In this document: piece by piece, positions 1 through 12,490 of the stretch
How the letters are laid out: each line of letters starts with the position of its first letter
Numbering within the stretch: position 1 is the first letter of the stretch
Assembly: GCF_910594005.1 (NCBI RefSeq)
Contig: NC_057825.1
Span: forward strand, 46,283,037-46,347,036
Source of the DNA: Cervus elaphus
Taxonomy: Eukaryota; Chordata; Mammalia; Artiodactyla; Cervidae
DNA length: 64,000 nucleotides
Direction: 5' to 3'
The notes under the pieces: model-generated
The model's database searches: none
The model's input: only the letters and a program-made list of their open reading frames with translations
Told to the model about the DNA's origin: nothing
Translations under genes and position numbers: made by a program

Positions 1-197
1 ACCTGTGGGACTGTGGTTTTCTTTTGACTGGTATCTGCTTTATTGAAAGCTTTAATATCTAGTAGAGTTACACACCCTTCGTAGATACTTTTAAGTAGCT
101 TCCTGGCTATTCTTGTGTATTTTATTTCTGCATATGACACTTGGTATTAACTTGTCTGGCCATGTAAAATATTAGTTTGTTGGTATTTATTTCAATG
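1..197. other. unique sequence at window start
   Basis: AT-rich DNA with no recognisable repeat, exon or RNA gene. It ends where the Bov-tA head begins. Confidence 0.5.
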
Positions 198-425
198 GGG
201 CAATTTCCAGGTGGCTTAAGTGGTAAAAAATCCAACTGCCAAGGCAGGAGACACAAGAGACGTGGGCTCAATCCCTGGGTTAGGAAGATCCCCTGGGGTA
301 GGAAATGGCAGCCCACTGTAGTATTCTTACCTGGAGAATTCCAAGGATAGAGGAGCCTGGTGGGCTACAGTCCACGGGATCATAAAGAGTTGGACATGAC
401 TGAGCGACTAACTCTTTCACTTTCA
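198..425 (+). repeat. Bov-tA SINE
   Basis: A tRNA-derived head (degenerate A box near 210-222, B-box-like gggctcaatccc near 264) is followed by the Bov-A body and ends in the cgactaac and cttt-rich tail. The order head, linker, Bov-A body is the ruminant Bov-tA structure. It is moderately diverged, so not a very recent insertion. No clear target-site duplication was found. Confidence 0.93.
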
Positions 426-3400
426 TTATGTATCCAAATTAAAGCTCTTTATTTGTTAATGCTTGCAGATATTTTAACAAATGCTATACATGGAATAACT
501 AAAAATAAACAAGTCTTGTTTAATCTACTGAAACTCTAAATGAACCTTAAGGTTGTATCCTAAAAAGCTGAGATTGTCAAATTGATAAATTTCAACTAAG
601 CCTCAGTAAGTTCAGTAAAACTTAAAAAACAAGAAAGAAAAGAAAGTCATTAAGCTCATGTTTCAGTAGCCCTACTGAGAAGCACTAATAAATGGGCTTC
701 TCGGTAGGCAAAATACCCTGAAACCTTGACATATGACAATTGTAGAGGTTAAACACTCAACTACAAACCCCATACATTTACCAATATTCAAAGCAGTGCA
801 GGTGTTGTAGTATATTGAATTTAGGAATGAGATTGAGAAGTCAAAAGAATAAATATTTGGACACCAGTCATTCTTTCCTTTTGTAGTTTTAAAGAAGACC
901 AATTATGTGAGTTCACGTTCTTTATGTGTATAAAGCAAGAGGGAATATTACAAATTAAAAACAGACCAAAGAGACATAACAATTGAACACAATGTGTGAT
1001 CCAAATTTGTTTGTTTTTTCTATAAGGACATTACTAGAAAAGCTGGAACATTCTGAATAAAGCCTCTAGTTCACATAATGTTATATCACTATTAATTCAA
1101 TCATTTGACAGTTATACTATGCATATATAAAAGAATGTCCTTGTGCTTTAGGAAATACACACTGAAGTACTTAGGGGTAAATATTCCAAAAAGTAGAAAG
1201 AAGGAAAACTATAAAGCAATATGACAAAATAGTAACATTTGGGAAGTAAGAATTAATGATACATGGGAATTCTTAGCTGATTGTACTTTCCATAAATGTC
1301 AAATTTTGTCAAGATAAGCTAATTTTTTAAAAAAAGATATAAACAAAAATATCTCTGCCTATTATACATTTTAATTAGATGTATGAACCATGATAGTTAC
1401 TTAACATCTGTTATAATTGGTACTCAGCCAAATCAGAAATATAGCAAGACTGCACTTTATGTATATAATATTACAGAATAAAATATGTGCTCTTTTTATT
1501 ATACAGAAAAAAAATTTTAAAATAAAATGTAATTTTATGCAATCCTTATGATCATGTGTAAATGCTTTATGTGAATGTCTTATAATTTAATGTTCCTAAT
1601 GGAATGTTTATAAACTTATATTCATCAAGAGCATTTCCCTTGATGGAAGTAATTATAAAGACATCTGTAGTCAGAACATTAGACTTCTCCCCTTTCTTTT
1701 CCTCTTTTTCCTTAGACCTCTTCCACTGTCCTTGGGCAAAGCCTTTGGAAACCCTATGGTTTCCAAACCCTATGGTCGAAAGATAGGGCTTCCTCTGTGC
1801 CAAACAAAAGGATAAAAACTAGATCCGGAGTTGTGGATTGCAACGAAGGGTGAGGGGAAGCAGAAGATAACTTCTTTGGGCTCTGTGTTTCTTCTATCAA
1901 GATGCCCTGATTCTCCTTGGAATACTCAAGCCTAGGAAACCTTGTGTGTGGTTTTCTTAGGCCAGATCTGTCCTTGGGCTAGAAAGTCAAACTAGTTTTC
2001 CCATTGTTTGCTGCTTTGCTTCTTGTATTCGCCTTTTATTGTTGTGTAAGTGGGTGTGGTTCTGAGAAGATAAGAGGCTATTTTTCCATTTTGGTTGTAG
2101 GTCAGTGGTTGATTCTAGTGTAGGTATTCACATTTGAGGGTAGTGTTCCAAGGGACAACTGACTTTCTTTTGTATGTTTAAATTTGCTCACCATCTGTAA
2201 GAAGTGTTACCTATAGGTGGATGGAAAATAAGGATTCAAGCATCCTCAGCAAATGTTATCTTCCAATTCTAACACAACACACAACATTGCAAAAAGAAGC
2301 ACTTTTGAGAAATTGATAATTCTCTGAAGGGTCTTACTGTAACGCTTGCAGAAGTGTTTAAGATGCTTAAATGAACGTGGTTGTGTTCAATTTACATAGC
2401 CTGCTGAAATCTAATTCAAACCATAATCAACAATGACACTGTGTGAAAGTAGAGAGAGAAAGAGTTAAGCAAGTGCTGTCTGATTCAAAAGGTACAATAT
2501 GGGAACATTTAATTATAACTGGAATATTATCATATAAATGTGTAGATTAGAGCCAAATTTTATGAAGGATGATGAATCAGGACCAGTCTAATGATCCTAT
2601 AATCTGGCAGAATTCCTCTGGCAAACATTCTTCATCTTAAAAAGATAAAGGATTTCTGCTGAAATGATAAATAATGGGTGTTAAGCTCTATATGTCAGGT
2701 AAAAACAAATCAGTCATAATTTATTTGCAATTAAAATTGCGAAATGGTCAACTCTGCAACCCACAAATCGGCAAAAACAATTTTTAGCCCCCCTCCTGGG
2801 TAAGAGTTTAGTGAGCCTCCCAACTAACGAAACGCCTGCACACTTATCCCAGGATGTTCAGTACTTCATTTGGGAAAATTTCCTCATTTTCTACTTCATT
2901 TGCTTGTTTTATTCCACATCTTTTTACCAAATAATAAGAAAAAATGAAGACAGAAATCATTAATGCATTAAACATTTTAGGGAACTTCCTGTCAGTATTT
3001 TAATGACTGCTGTAGGTATTACAATATCTTTGTTTAGCCCTCACAGTATGGGAATACACACCAAAAGGACATATTATCCTTTAGGCTTGAGTACCTTGAA
3101 CTGACCTGAGTATCAGGTGCGTAAAATTTGTAAAAGCAATATTATTTTAATGGAATTAAATGCACTGCTTAAATATTGATAAAATAGTTCAGCTAAAGAT
3201 TATCTGCAAAATATGGTGCTTAGAATATTTATTTGAAACCTTGCCAATTATATTAAACTGTCCAAATATTACTTTGTATAAAGAGCTCAAAAGTACTGGT
3301 GTTGATCTTGTTCTCTTTGAAAGCAGAAATATTTTAAAAGAAAATTTATACAGATCTTAAAGTTGACCTTAAAAATATTTCTTATAATAATGTATTTTTC

Positions 3401-3799
3401 TGAACAAATGCAGGTATCAGAGGAGGGGGGAATGTATATAGGAGTGAAACTAGCTTACTTGATGTCTTTTCCATGACTAACATATTTTTGGCATTATACA
3501 CATACATATTATGGACAGGCTGGCATATATGAGGCTTATGTATGTAAGAATATTTCAGTAGTGAAAACTGTGTGAATATGATAATCAGTTACCAAGTGTT
3601 ACATGTTATTATCTACCTTTTAAATTTGTTAACATAAATTGTCTTTGCATGAAAAGGTCAAATGTCATTTTTTTTAAAAAAGCAGAATATATGAATGAGG
3701 TTAGAAAGTTAATGTTAACCCAGAACAAAGCTAGTAAATCTGGAAGGAAAGGTAAAATTGGAACCCAAAGTTTGGGAATCTGAACTTGGTATTCTTACT
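426..3799. other. unannotated AT-rich stretch, no gene seen
   Basis: About 3.4 kb without a ruminant-specific repeat. It holds a 30-nt pure-pyrimidine run at 1684-1713 and a 12-bp direct repeat at 1749-1760 and 1765-1776. All open frames are under 80 residues and none shows a protein family. I see nothing else that I can support. Confidence 0.5.
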
Positions 3800-4310
3800 C
3801 TTTGTGTTTGTTACAAAAAATTTCAAACTTCATTAAAAAATAGAGGAAATCTTGCAAATGAACTCCCATATGTCCATCGCTCAATTTCACCAAGCATCAG
3901 GATTTTTGCCCCATTTTTAAAATCTATCACTTTTTTTTTTTTTGCTTTGCTGAAGTAGTATAAATCTAATGCCTGGTATCATATCATTTCACCTCCAAAT
4001 TACATTTTTTTCAAAATATATTCATTTTTTTCAAAAATATAGGGCATATTTTAACCTAAGAATAAGTCTATTTTTATCCCTAAACAAAAATTGGCAATAT
4101 TTGAAGCATTGTATATCTGGCCCTTAATTCAATTTCCCTGATAGCTTCAGAATTTTTTTTTTTTTTAGTTGATTTGAATCAATATCCAATCCACACATTG
4201 CATTTGTTTGCTATGTTTCTTATTTCTTTAAGGCAGAACAGCTCCCTCACTTTTTCTTCTCTTTCATTGACTTGTTGGAGAAATCAGATTAGTTGTTCTA
4301 AAGCATGTTC
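3800..4310 (-). repeat. ancient L1 3' end remnant (old L1M type)
   Basis: The wording of an old mammalian L1 3' region in antisense is recognisable: a piece about minimal transcripts and pathology aside, the series atcatatcatttcacctcc, caatttccctgatagcttc and tccacacattgcatttg appears in the expected order, with T-rich runs between. It is strongly diverged. The family-level name is uncertain and the strand is inferred from the T-rich side. Confidence 0.5.
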
Positions 4311-5394
4311 AACATTAAAGATTTGCATATTGTATTCATTTTATGTCATTTAAGTTGTTCTTCTATTTTCTCATATTGCCTGTAAATCTGACAGAAATTG
4401 AACTATTAAGAAAAAAGTACTTCCTAGGTGGTCCCATGTGCTGTACAATGCATCATAACCAGGCCTACAAGCCTAGAAGAAAGGGTGTCCTCCTCTTTGC
4501 AGACATGACATATTACCTTCCTTTATCCTACTCTATAAACTTTATCTCTAGGGACAATTGTTAGCACAAAAGGCTGACCAAAGTCCAAGGTGTGCAATGG
4601 ATTGTTTTGTTTTGGGGGGCAAAAATCATTAGAAATCAGTAGTAAATGGAAGTTTAGTGCCAACCTATTTACTCTATCATTTCACCAAATAGTACAAATC
4701 AAATATGATATTCAATTGCCACAGAGACCTGGCAGACAGTCTGAATGATGAAGTCCCTGGAGGAGACTTTGGCAGAATAACAAGAGTAGATACTGCTCAG
4801 CAGGAAGATAAGCTGAGTATGACACACACACACTGGAGATTGCAGTGTGGATTTGCCATTTTCTTCCCAGGAAACAGTTGCCTCATTCACAGTGTGAAAA
4901 TAGTAGAAGATATAAGATTATTTAAAAAAAAAAAAATGAAGCATAGGGAATAAGGCAGAAAGATATGTGCTCCATAGTATTATCACACATGCATTTGGAT
5001 ACACACAGTTTTTGTCATACAGAAAAAGACAGTTTGACTTGGGCAGAGTTGAAGGGTTTACTTTGGAGTCATCAAACCAAATGAGGTGACTCTAGTGGGA
5101 TAAATAAAAGAGAAGCAGAAGTGTGATGTTTAGAAATGCATTCATAAGACTGACAGAAATTTGTAGAAAGAAGAAAGAACTTGAAGTCCATCCTTTGGCT
5201 CTTTATTTTGATTGCTAACTTATTCCACAGGAAAATGTCCTTCTCCTAACTCAGAACAAGTGTCCAAGAATCAAGGCACATTTTGTCACAGTTCAGGAGT
5301 TAAAATGTGTTTAGTGGTTCAGAAATATGTTACATTGACTCTTGGGAGAATCCTTGATGAAAAGAAATCCTTGTTCTTGGCACCCCTACTGAGT
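4311..5394. other. unannotated stretch
   Basis: No recognised repeat or exon. Overlapping short frames on both strands around 4700-4950 lack any family signature, and a poly-A run sits near 4922-4933. Confidence 0.45.
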
Positions 5395-5535
5395 CTTTTT
5401 TTTTTTCCTTCATTTTACAGAAGTATAGTTGATTTACAATGTTGTGTTAATTTCTGCTGTTCAGCAAAGTGATTCAGTTACACATATGCATATATGTGTA
5501 TTTTCTTTTTCACATTGTTTTCCACTTTGGTACAC
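5395..5535 (-). repeat. L1 3' end fragment, artiodactyl type
   Basis: A poly-T run is followed by the antisense L1 3' end words gtatagttgatttacaatg and cagcaaagtgattcagtta. This is a heavily 5'-truncated copy inserted on the minus strand. Confidence 0.85.
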
Positions 5536-5732
5536 CTTTATCAAAGTATTTGTGATCTTTCTTTTAGTTTCAAGTATGACATTGATTTAAGCTAGGTAAG
5601 TACATTACTAACTGTACTGAAATTGAGCCAGTCACTGCAGGCAATTTGTTGTTGTTTACTTTTCAGAATTATTCATAAGCAGAAACTTGAAGTAAACTGA
5701 GCAATTAACAGAAGTTAAAAGACAATGAATTT

Positions 5733-6486
5733 GTTTGTGTGAGATGCCATAACAAAGTAACACAAATTGAATGGCTTCAGCAACAAATGTTTACAGAGAC
5801 TAGAAGGCAGAGGCCAAGGTGTCAGCAGGGTTGGTTCCTTCTGAGGGCTGCGGGGCTGATCTGTTAGATAATTGTGCAGGCGCATATGGTGGTTTGCTGG
5901 CTATCCTTGGTGGCCCGTGGGCTGTTGAAACATCACCCTACTATCTGGCTTCATTTTCACATGATGTTCTCCTGTGCGTGTTTGGGTCCAAATCTCTCCT
6001 TTCATAAGGACATGAGTAAAATTAGATTAGGGGCCTACCCTACTATTGTGTCATTACAACTTAACTGTGTACATCTGCAACCAATTATAACTAATTGCTG
6101 CTGCTGCTGCGAAGTCGCTTCAGTCGTGTCCGACTCTGTCTGTGCGACCCCAGAGACGGCAGCCCACCAGGCTCCCCTGTCCCTGGGATTCTCCAGACAA
6201 GAACACTGGAGTGGGTTGCCATTTCCTTCTCCAATGCATGAAAGTGAAAAGTGAAAGTGAAGCCGCTCAGTCGTGTCTGACTCTCAGTGACCCCATGGAC
6301 CGCAGCCTACCAGGCTTCTCCATCCATGGGATTTTCCAGGCAAGAGTACTGGAGTGGGGTGCCATTGCCTTCTCCCTAACTAATTGCAACAAGGACCATA
6401 TTTCCAAAAGAAGTCGTATTCTGAGGTACTGGGGATAGAACTTCAGCTTATGAATTACTGGGGGAGGACACATTTCAACCCATAAC
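5733..6486. repeat. ancient mammalian interspersed repeat, split by a Bov-A2 SINE
   Basis: Segments 5733-6087 and 6388-6486 read as one old repeat when the SINE is removed. Diagnostic words in order are gccataacaaagtaacac, ggttggttccttctgaggg, cataaggacatgag, gattaggggcctaccc and ttctgaggtactgggg. I recognise the text as a common mammal-wide repeat but am not sure of the family name. The open frames here are not genes. Confidence 0.7.
6088..6387 (-). repeat. Bov-A2 dimeric SINE with perfect target-site duplication
   Basis: Two Bov-A units lie head to tail (about 6110-6235 and 6262-6376), joined by a gaaagtgaaaagtgaaagtg linker. This is the Bov-A2 form, which has no tRNA head. The element is flanked by a perfect 11-bp duplication, taactaattgc, at 6088-6098 and 6377-6387. 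Low divergence and the intact duplication point to a fairly recent insertion. It interrupts an older repeat. Confidence 0.96.
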
Positions 6487-6554
6487 ATCCAATATATCAT
6501 TTAGACTTAGATGATAAAATGTTTGAATTTCTCAAACACAGTTTTAATGATACA

Positions 6555-6742
6555 TCGGAACTGCTGATTCTTTGTTGGGTGGCGGTGTGGTCTGTCCTCT
6601 ACACAATAGAATGTATCCTCCTGCACCTCTACCTACTAAGGATCAGTAGCACCTCAACCCCCAGTCATGGCAATCAAAAGTGTCTTCAGATATTACCAAG
6701 AGTCCCCTGGGATGGAGGGACAGCCCCAGCTGAGAACCCACT
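6555..6742 (-). mobile_element. MER20 hAT-Charlie DNA transposon remnant
   Basis: The antisense MER20 text is recognisable: gctgattctttgttggg, then cagtagcacctcaaccccc, ccagtcatggcaatcaaaag and gtcccctggg, ending in agctgagaaccca, which corresponds to the hAT terminal end. It is a non-autonomous DNA transposon with no coding capacity. Confidence 0.82.
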
Positions 6743-8130
6743 GAATGATTAGATAGCTTTTAAGTTATTTCTTTATGTCTACAGATCTGAAAATTATCAT
6801 GACTCAGAAGAAAGTTAGCTCTCATTATTCCCCTTAGCAAGAGTAATAAAGAAGAGTTAACTTGTTTTTCAAAGTGCTGTTTGTATTTTTAGTAAGGTAA
6901 TTATTTTTATATCTAGATAAAAAATAATTTTCTCTAAAGTGCATTTCTCTATTTTCTAATCTGTATCTCTCTGCATTTTTATTTTGATCTTATAAAAATG
7001 AATTGAAAATGAAGTGAGGTACAGGCAAGGAACTGTGTTAACAGGGGAAAATAAAGCAACATATACTTCCGATCTACATAAAATAAAATAGATAAATTGT
7101 ATGTGTGTGTGTGTGTGTGTGTGTATGGTTTAAGGCTATATTTAGATGGGCCAGTGAAACAATTGGCATAAAAATTTGGTTTTATCATCAAGTGAGTCAA
7201 GAGAGGTAGAATCATACACTTATTTGGGTATTGTAACTCTGTTTTGGCATGGATTATTTTATTTAAAAAAATGAACAGCCATTATAGACCAATTTTCAGA
7301 AATAGGCAATACAGTTGATTGTGTTAAAGCTTCTTAATATAACCCTCTAAAAACTGGAAACTCAAATGAGAATCCCTGTATGCATATAATTAATGTAATG
7401 CTTCAAACAATAGGCCTAAATAAATTCTGTTGATCTGAAAGAAAAAAATCCTTATTCCTTGCACATTTGTTATTGAAACTTTTTTAGTGTATCTTTTAGT
7501 AAGTCTTGATAAAGTGAGTACAATATTACTTCCTTTCCTTGAAAATACACAAAGAAGAAAAATAGACATACTTTGGTCAAACAGTCTCAATATCTCTTAC
7601 CCAAACAGCTCTCTAACAAGGAATATAACAAATTTAGATGAGTTGAGCAAATCTTTTACTCTTTAGGTTTCTATTTTGTAAAATAATAACAGTGAAATGA
7701 CCAAAAGCGTAATAATAGGTGTTAGAGCAATATCACCACCCCCCATTTTTTCTTTTGGAATAAACAATGGACCCCATGACATGCTCCTAGACATTTATGT
7801 GGAACAGAAGTCAAAAACAGTGTCTGATGGACTGTACTTGTCTGCAGCTATGTTTTATTGAAGCAGACACTTTCCTTTTTCTTTTCTTTGGTTTAAATTC
7901 ATTATACGAAGTAGAATCAGAACTTTTCCTTTAAAAATCTAAGATTTCAGATTTTCTTGAGAAATCAGCAGCTCTGAAATTCCTGACTATCCATTCTTAC
8001 ACAACAATCAGCTGATAAGAGTTCAAAAGCTGTAGGCCTTTTGTTTGGGTATATTTTTCTGTAGGCTACTGGGCCCATCACTGTCAGTTTTCCCCAATAA
8101 TGTCTAATGCTAGATGTTTTATGTTTTGTT
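6743..8130. other. unannotated stretch with a TG microsatellite
   Basis: Apart from the TG repeat listed separately I see no exon or repeat of confidence. A weak MIR-like core (agcaaatcttttactcttt ... ttttgtaaaataataac) lies near 7635-7690. Confidence 0.45.
7101..7124. repeat. (TG)n microsatellite
   Basis: About 12 uninterrupted TG dinucleotides lie in AT-rich DNA. It is probably length-polymorphic. Confidence 0.95.
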
Positions 8131-8136
8131 GTTGTT

Positions 8137-8346
8137 CAGCTTCTACAGTGGCTCAGTGGTAAAGAACCTGCCTGCAATGCAGAAGCCACAGGAGACAGGA
8201 GAGTTTGATCCCTGGGTCGGGAAGATTTCCTGGAGGAAGAAATGGCAACCCACTCCAGGATTCTTGGTGGAGAATCCCATGGACAGAGAATCCTGGTGGC
8301 TGACAGTCCATGGGGTCGCAAAGAGTCAGACACAACTGAAGCGACA
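8137..8346 (+). repeat. Bov-tA SINE
   Basis: The A box tggctcagtgg lies at 8149-8159 and a B-box-like gtttgatccc near 8204, followed by the Bov-A body ending at cacaactgaagcgaca. It abuts an antisense BovB directly. The 3' terminal part expected of that BovB is not present on the SINE side. Confidence 0.93.
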
Positions 8347-9128
8347 GACTGGTTTGATATCCTTGCTGTCCAAGGGACTCTCAAGAGTCTTCTCCAGCAC
8401 CACAATTCAAAAGCATCAGTTCTTTGGTGCATGGTCCAGCTCTCACATCCATACATGACTCCTGGAAAAACCATAGATTTGACTACAGCAAAATGTAATC
8501 GGATTTTGCTGTAGCAAAATGATGTCAGAAAATGATGTCTCTTTTTTTTAATATGCTAACTAGGTTTGTCATAGCTTTCCTCCCAAGGAGCAAGCATCTT
8601 TTAATTTCATGGCAACAGTCATTGTCTGCAGTGATTTTGGAGCCCAAGAAAATAAAATCTGTCACTGTTTCCACTTTTTATCCATTTAATTGCCATGAAA
8701 TGATGTGACCAGATTCCATGATCTTCGTCTTTTGGGTGTTGAGTTTTAAGCCAGCTTTTTCACTCTCTTCTTTCACTCTCATCAAGAGGTTCTTTAGCTC
8801 CTCTTCACTTTTTGCCATTAGAGTGGTGTCATCTGCATACCTGAGGCTGTTGGTATTTCTCCTGGCAATCTTGATTCCAGGTTGTGATTAATCCAGCCTG
8901 GCATTTTGCATGATATACTTTGCATGTAAGTTAAATAAGCAGGGTGACAATATACAGCCTTGATGTACACCTTTCCCAATTTTGAACCAGTCCATTGTTC
9001 CATGTCCGATTCTAACTGTTGCTTCTTTACCCGCATACAGGTTTCTCAGGAGACAGGTAAGGTGGTCTGGTAGTTACATCTCATTCAGAATTTAACACAG
9101 TTTGTTGTGATCCACACAGTCGAAGTTT
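8347..9128 (-). mobile_element. BovB LINE fragment (reverse transcriptase region to near 3' end)
   Basis: On the minus strand it reads from the RT palm domain towards the C-terminal part and stops about 300 bp short of the normal BovB 3' end. The catalytic YADD codons are intact at 8839-8828, but frameshifts and stops break the frame on both sides. The EN domain and leader are missing (5' truncation at 9128). A 12-bp perfect hairpin at 8483-8514 replaces part of the normal sequence. It is a dead copy of a non-LTR retrotransposon. Confidence 0.92.
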
Positions 9129-9787
9129 TATTTATATGTTTCTTCTCATCTAGATCAATCCATCAATTTTATGACCCTAATATCATAAACACTTGCCATT
9201 TCAACTTAAAACTTGAATCGATGAAATCATTTTAAAGAAATATGTATCAGAACACTTCCATTCAAAATTATGACAAAAATATAAGGCATCTTTATGAAGG
9301 TCAAGAATCTGAACCCACAAGGGTTGTTTTTAATTCGTACATTCAACAGAAGTTTTTGCCACTAACTGACTGGCACTGTTAGAAGCAAATTATGTCTCTC
9401 ATCTAAACTGATACCTTGAATATTGGAAAAAGATACTTCTTTTGCCAGCTAAAGGAAGTCTTAGCATTAGTTAGCCTATCCAAACCTGACTTTCCACTTC
9501 TATAAAATAGAAAAAGTAATTTTTTGCTTATTGTGTAAGCTTTATGTAAGTACTTTAAAAAGATAATGTACTTTGTTTAAAATTATGTTTGGCAGAGTAA
9601 CCATTAATTAAATGTTACCTATTATTATTCTTGCTACAATTATTCTAGTAACTCACTCACTCATTCTGTAAATAATCATCATGTCTTATATTCCCAACTG
9701 ATTCAAACAAATGAGTAATTAACTTTACTTGTATCTGCGTAGGTCCATCCATCTCCAAAAAATATAATAGATAACATTAAATACTAG
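9129..9787. other. unannotated stretch
   Basis: AT-rich. A weak MIR-like core (tagcctatccaaacctgac, then ctataaaatag) is visible around 9470-9520. Nothing else can be supported. Confidence 0.4.
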
Positions 9788-10010
9788 TGCAACTGTTCTC
9801 ATTGTTGGGTGGCTTTGATTCCTGCCCCCATGGGACAGTTAATTTCTGCAGATATTTTTGATTGTAAAGACTAGGGGTATGTGATATTGTTATCTAGTAG
9901 GTAGAAGCCAAAAATATTCTTGAATAATCTTCAGTACACAGGACAGAACCCATAACAAAGAAATATCTGGTCCAAAATATTAATAGTGTGGGATTTGAGA
10001 AACTTGCACT
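9788..10010 (+). mobile_element. MER20 hAT-Charlie DNA transposon, near full length
   Basis: It matches MER20 along its length: a tgttctcattgttggg start, tgcccccatgggacag, gatatttttgattgtaaag, gtaggtagaagcc, acacaggacagaacccataa, and an end in gagaaacttgcact. This second copy is in the opposite orientation to the one at 6.6 kb. It is non-coding. Confidence 0.9.
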
Positions 10011-12270
10011 AGAGAGATATTTACTGATCTAACTTAAAGAATTACCATTATGAAAGAGGGTAAAAAGACATAATCAGAAAAAGGAGATATGTCTAGAGAC
10101 AGTCCGAATGACAGTCACAAGCTGTTTTTATTTGTACTATATATTCCTCAAAGAAGTTTTCATTATCAAATGAATTGACTTTCTTTGGACTATAGAAGTT
10201 AGACTATAGACTTTCAAAAGAAAGCTTTTAGAATCAGAATAAATGTATCATTTTAACACCTGACTAAACTGCTGAAACCAAAATAAATTAAATCCCCCAG
10301 TGGGTCACTAGCCATGTGTGCCAGTCTGCTTCTAAAATCAACACATGTAACGTCATGCCTTGAAACCAGTGTCCATACTTTTCCTCTGGGATATATAATA
10401 CATCAAACTTTAAAATCCCTAGACATCTATAAAACCAATTTTTGTGTAAGACTCATCTGTTAGCATTAGCTGTTTACATAAAGACTAAATTGGTTATCAA
10501 ATTTGCAATCTGAGCACCTGGATAAAAACTTCACATTATTTTTTTTTTCACTCTTTGTCTCACTTTGTCAAACAGGAAACTAAAAGCAGTCTCTGGTTTT
10601 TGAAACAGTGGAAGAATCTATGAAAATCAACCAGCCATTTCTTCTAGTATGCTACTGTTTTTAGGAGATGTAGTTGTTTCTTGGGTCCGAAGTTCTTTCA
10701 TTTCTATTTTTTCTCAAAGACCTGCAGTAATTTATATGCAACTTAAAAAAAAATGTATTTTATTTATAGATGGAAGGCAATATGTTTGGAGACATTACTA
10801 GCCATTGACCCCAAAAGCAATCAGTGAAAGAGAAGCAACAGCACTCACAATCTGGGAAAAAGAGTACCAAATAAAATAAGGTTACATCTCCTTTCTCACA
10901 AAAAAGAATCATGAGGCTCTTAAAAGAGATCATTTATGGCCATATTATTCATATAATACCTTATAGTTTCCTCTTGTCTTTTACTTCATGTATTTTTTAC
11001 TGAACTGGAGGAAGAAGCCATATGCTATCATGTTTTATATGATAAAGAATCTACACACTAGGTTATATTCTAATTTTGCTAATCACTTCATTTATTTCTC
11101 TATAATACTGAAGTATACATCTGTATGCAAGTACTTGAGTGTGTGTCTAAACATCCTTGTGAAAGTTTCCATTAATTTTCTATTTTAATTATTTTCTTAC
11201 AATACCTAGGATGCTGACCCAGAAGTTCAAAACATAAGTGAAAAATGTGCTTGATTCAATGCTTAGCCCCATTGATTTTTTTCAGGGCATGTACAATAGA
11301 ATAGCTTTCCATTTGAGTTCACGAAAATAATAAGATTTCAGGTCCCATTGAATAATTTTTGAAAAGGACCTAAGAATCCCAGGAAAGAAGATTTAAAAAA
11401 AAGAGAGACAACATCAAATGATGATAAAGGGATATTTTACTAACATTTTAAGGAGAAACAGGAAGCTGTGTGAAATTTAAGAGAGATTAAGAGAGTCCTT
11501 GATGATAACTACAACCTCACTGGTTCAAAGAAACTATAAGACAAAACATAAGTTTATCACTAAGACAGAATTCAAGTACTGAGCAAATGTTATATATATG
11601 GGACATTTTGCTTCTATTTGTAAATATATGACATCTTTTTCTCCTACAGTTCCATGACTGATAACTCTAAATGCTTAAGTCTGAATAGGATATTCATATT
11701 TAAAAATAAAAAGGAAATGAACAAAATTTATTAAATAAGCCACAAAACTGGGATAGTGAAAGAGGGAAAAAGCAGACTGAAAAATTAATGTTCATTGTGA
11801 AGCTTGGTGGGCCAAAGTATTTAAAAATCAACATATATCATCAGGAACAAGTGATAACAGATTTGTAGAAATGAATAACAGAAGGATAACTGTAGGCATT
11901 TGACTCTCAATTTTAAAATAATACACTTAAAGTTTGCTTTGTGTTTTCTGCAGATTTATCCCAGGCCTAAAATGATTGCTTACAGCTGACAGCTTGCTGG
12001 TCTCCTAGTGATTTCAATAATTATCTCTATTGAGTTAGCGTATTGATCTGTAGCTGCAAGCCATTTCAAAATTCCCCTTTTATCCTACTAGAGGTAATAG
12101 AATTAATGAGCCTCTTTGCCAAACATAGCAGGAACATTGGGTACACAATTAGGTCACAATATGAAACTGAAAAAATAAAGCAAATTTAAATGAAAATTTT
12201 GAGCTAAAATAAATTTATATAAGGCAAATTTTTTTTTCTGTTTAATTTGTTTAATATTGACACAATAACT
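10011..12270. other. unannotated stretch, no gene seen
   Basis: About 2.3 kb without a ruminant-specific insertion or recognised old repeat. It is AT-rich with short frames only. Sequence around 11960-12110 is less simple in composition than its surroundings, but I can assign nothing to it. Confidence 0.45.
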
Positions 12271-12490
12271 GGGCTTCCATGGTGGCTCAGACGGTAAAGA
12301 ATCCCCCTACAATTCAGGAGACCTGGGTTAGATCCCTGGGTCAGGAAGATCCCCTGAAGAAGGAAATGGCAATCCACTCCAGTATTCTTGCTGGAAAATT
12401 CCATGGACAGAGGAGGAGCCTGGCAGGCTCAAGTCCATGGGGGTCACAAAGAGTCTGGAATGACTCAGCAAACTAATACTTTCACTTTCC
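12271..12490 (+). repeat. Bov-tA SINE
   Basis: It starts at the canonical gggcttcc head, has the A-box-like tggctcagacgg and the B-box-like gggttagatccc, then the Bov-A body and a ctttcactttcc tail. No clear target-site duplication was seen. Confidence 0.95.

Noticed and set aside
5874..6254. 126-codon frame
   Set aside because: It crosses from an ancient repeat into a Bov-A2 SINE, so it cannot be an ancestral coding unit.
8149..8215. tRNA-like A and B boxes, also at the heads of the other Bov-tA copies
   Set aside because: These are SINE heads, not tRNA genes: no complete cloverleaf with anticodon arm and acceptor stem is present.
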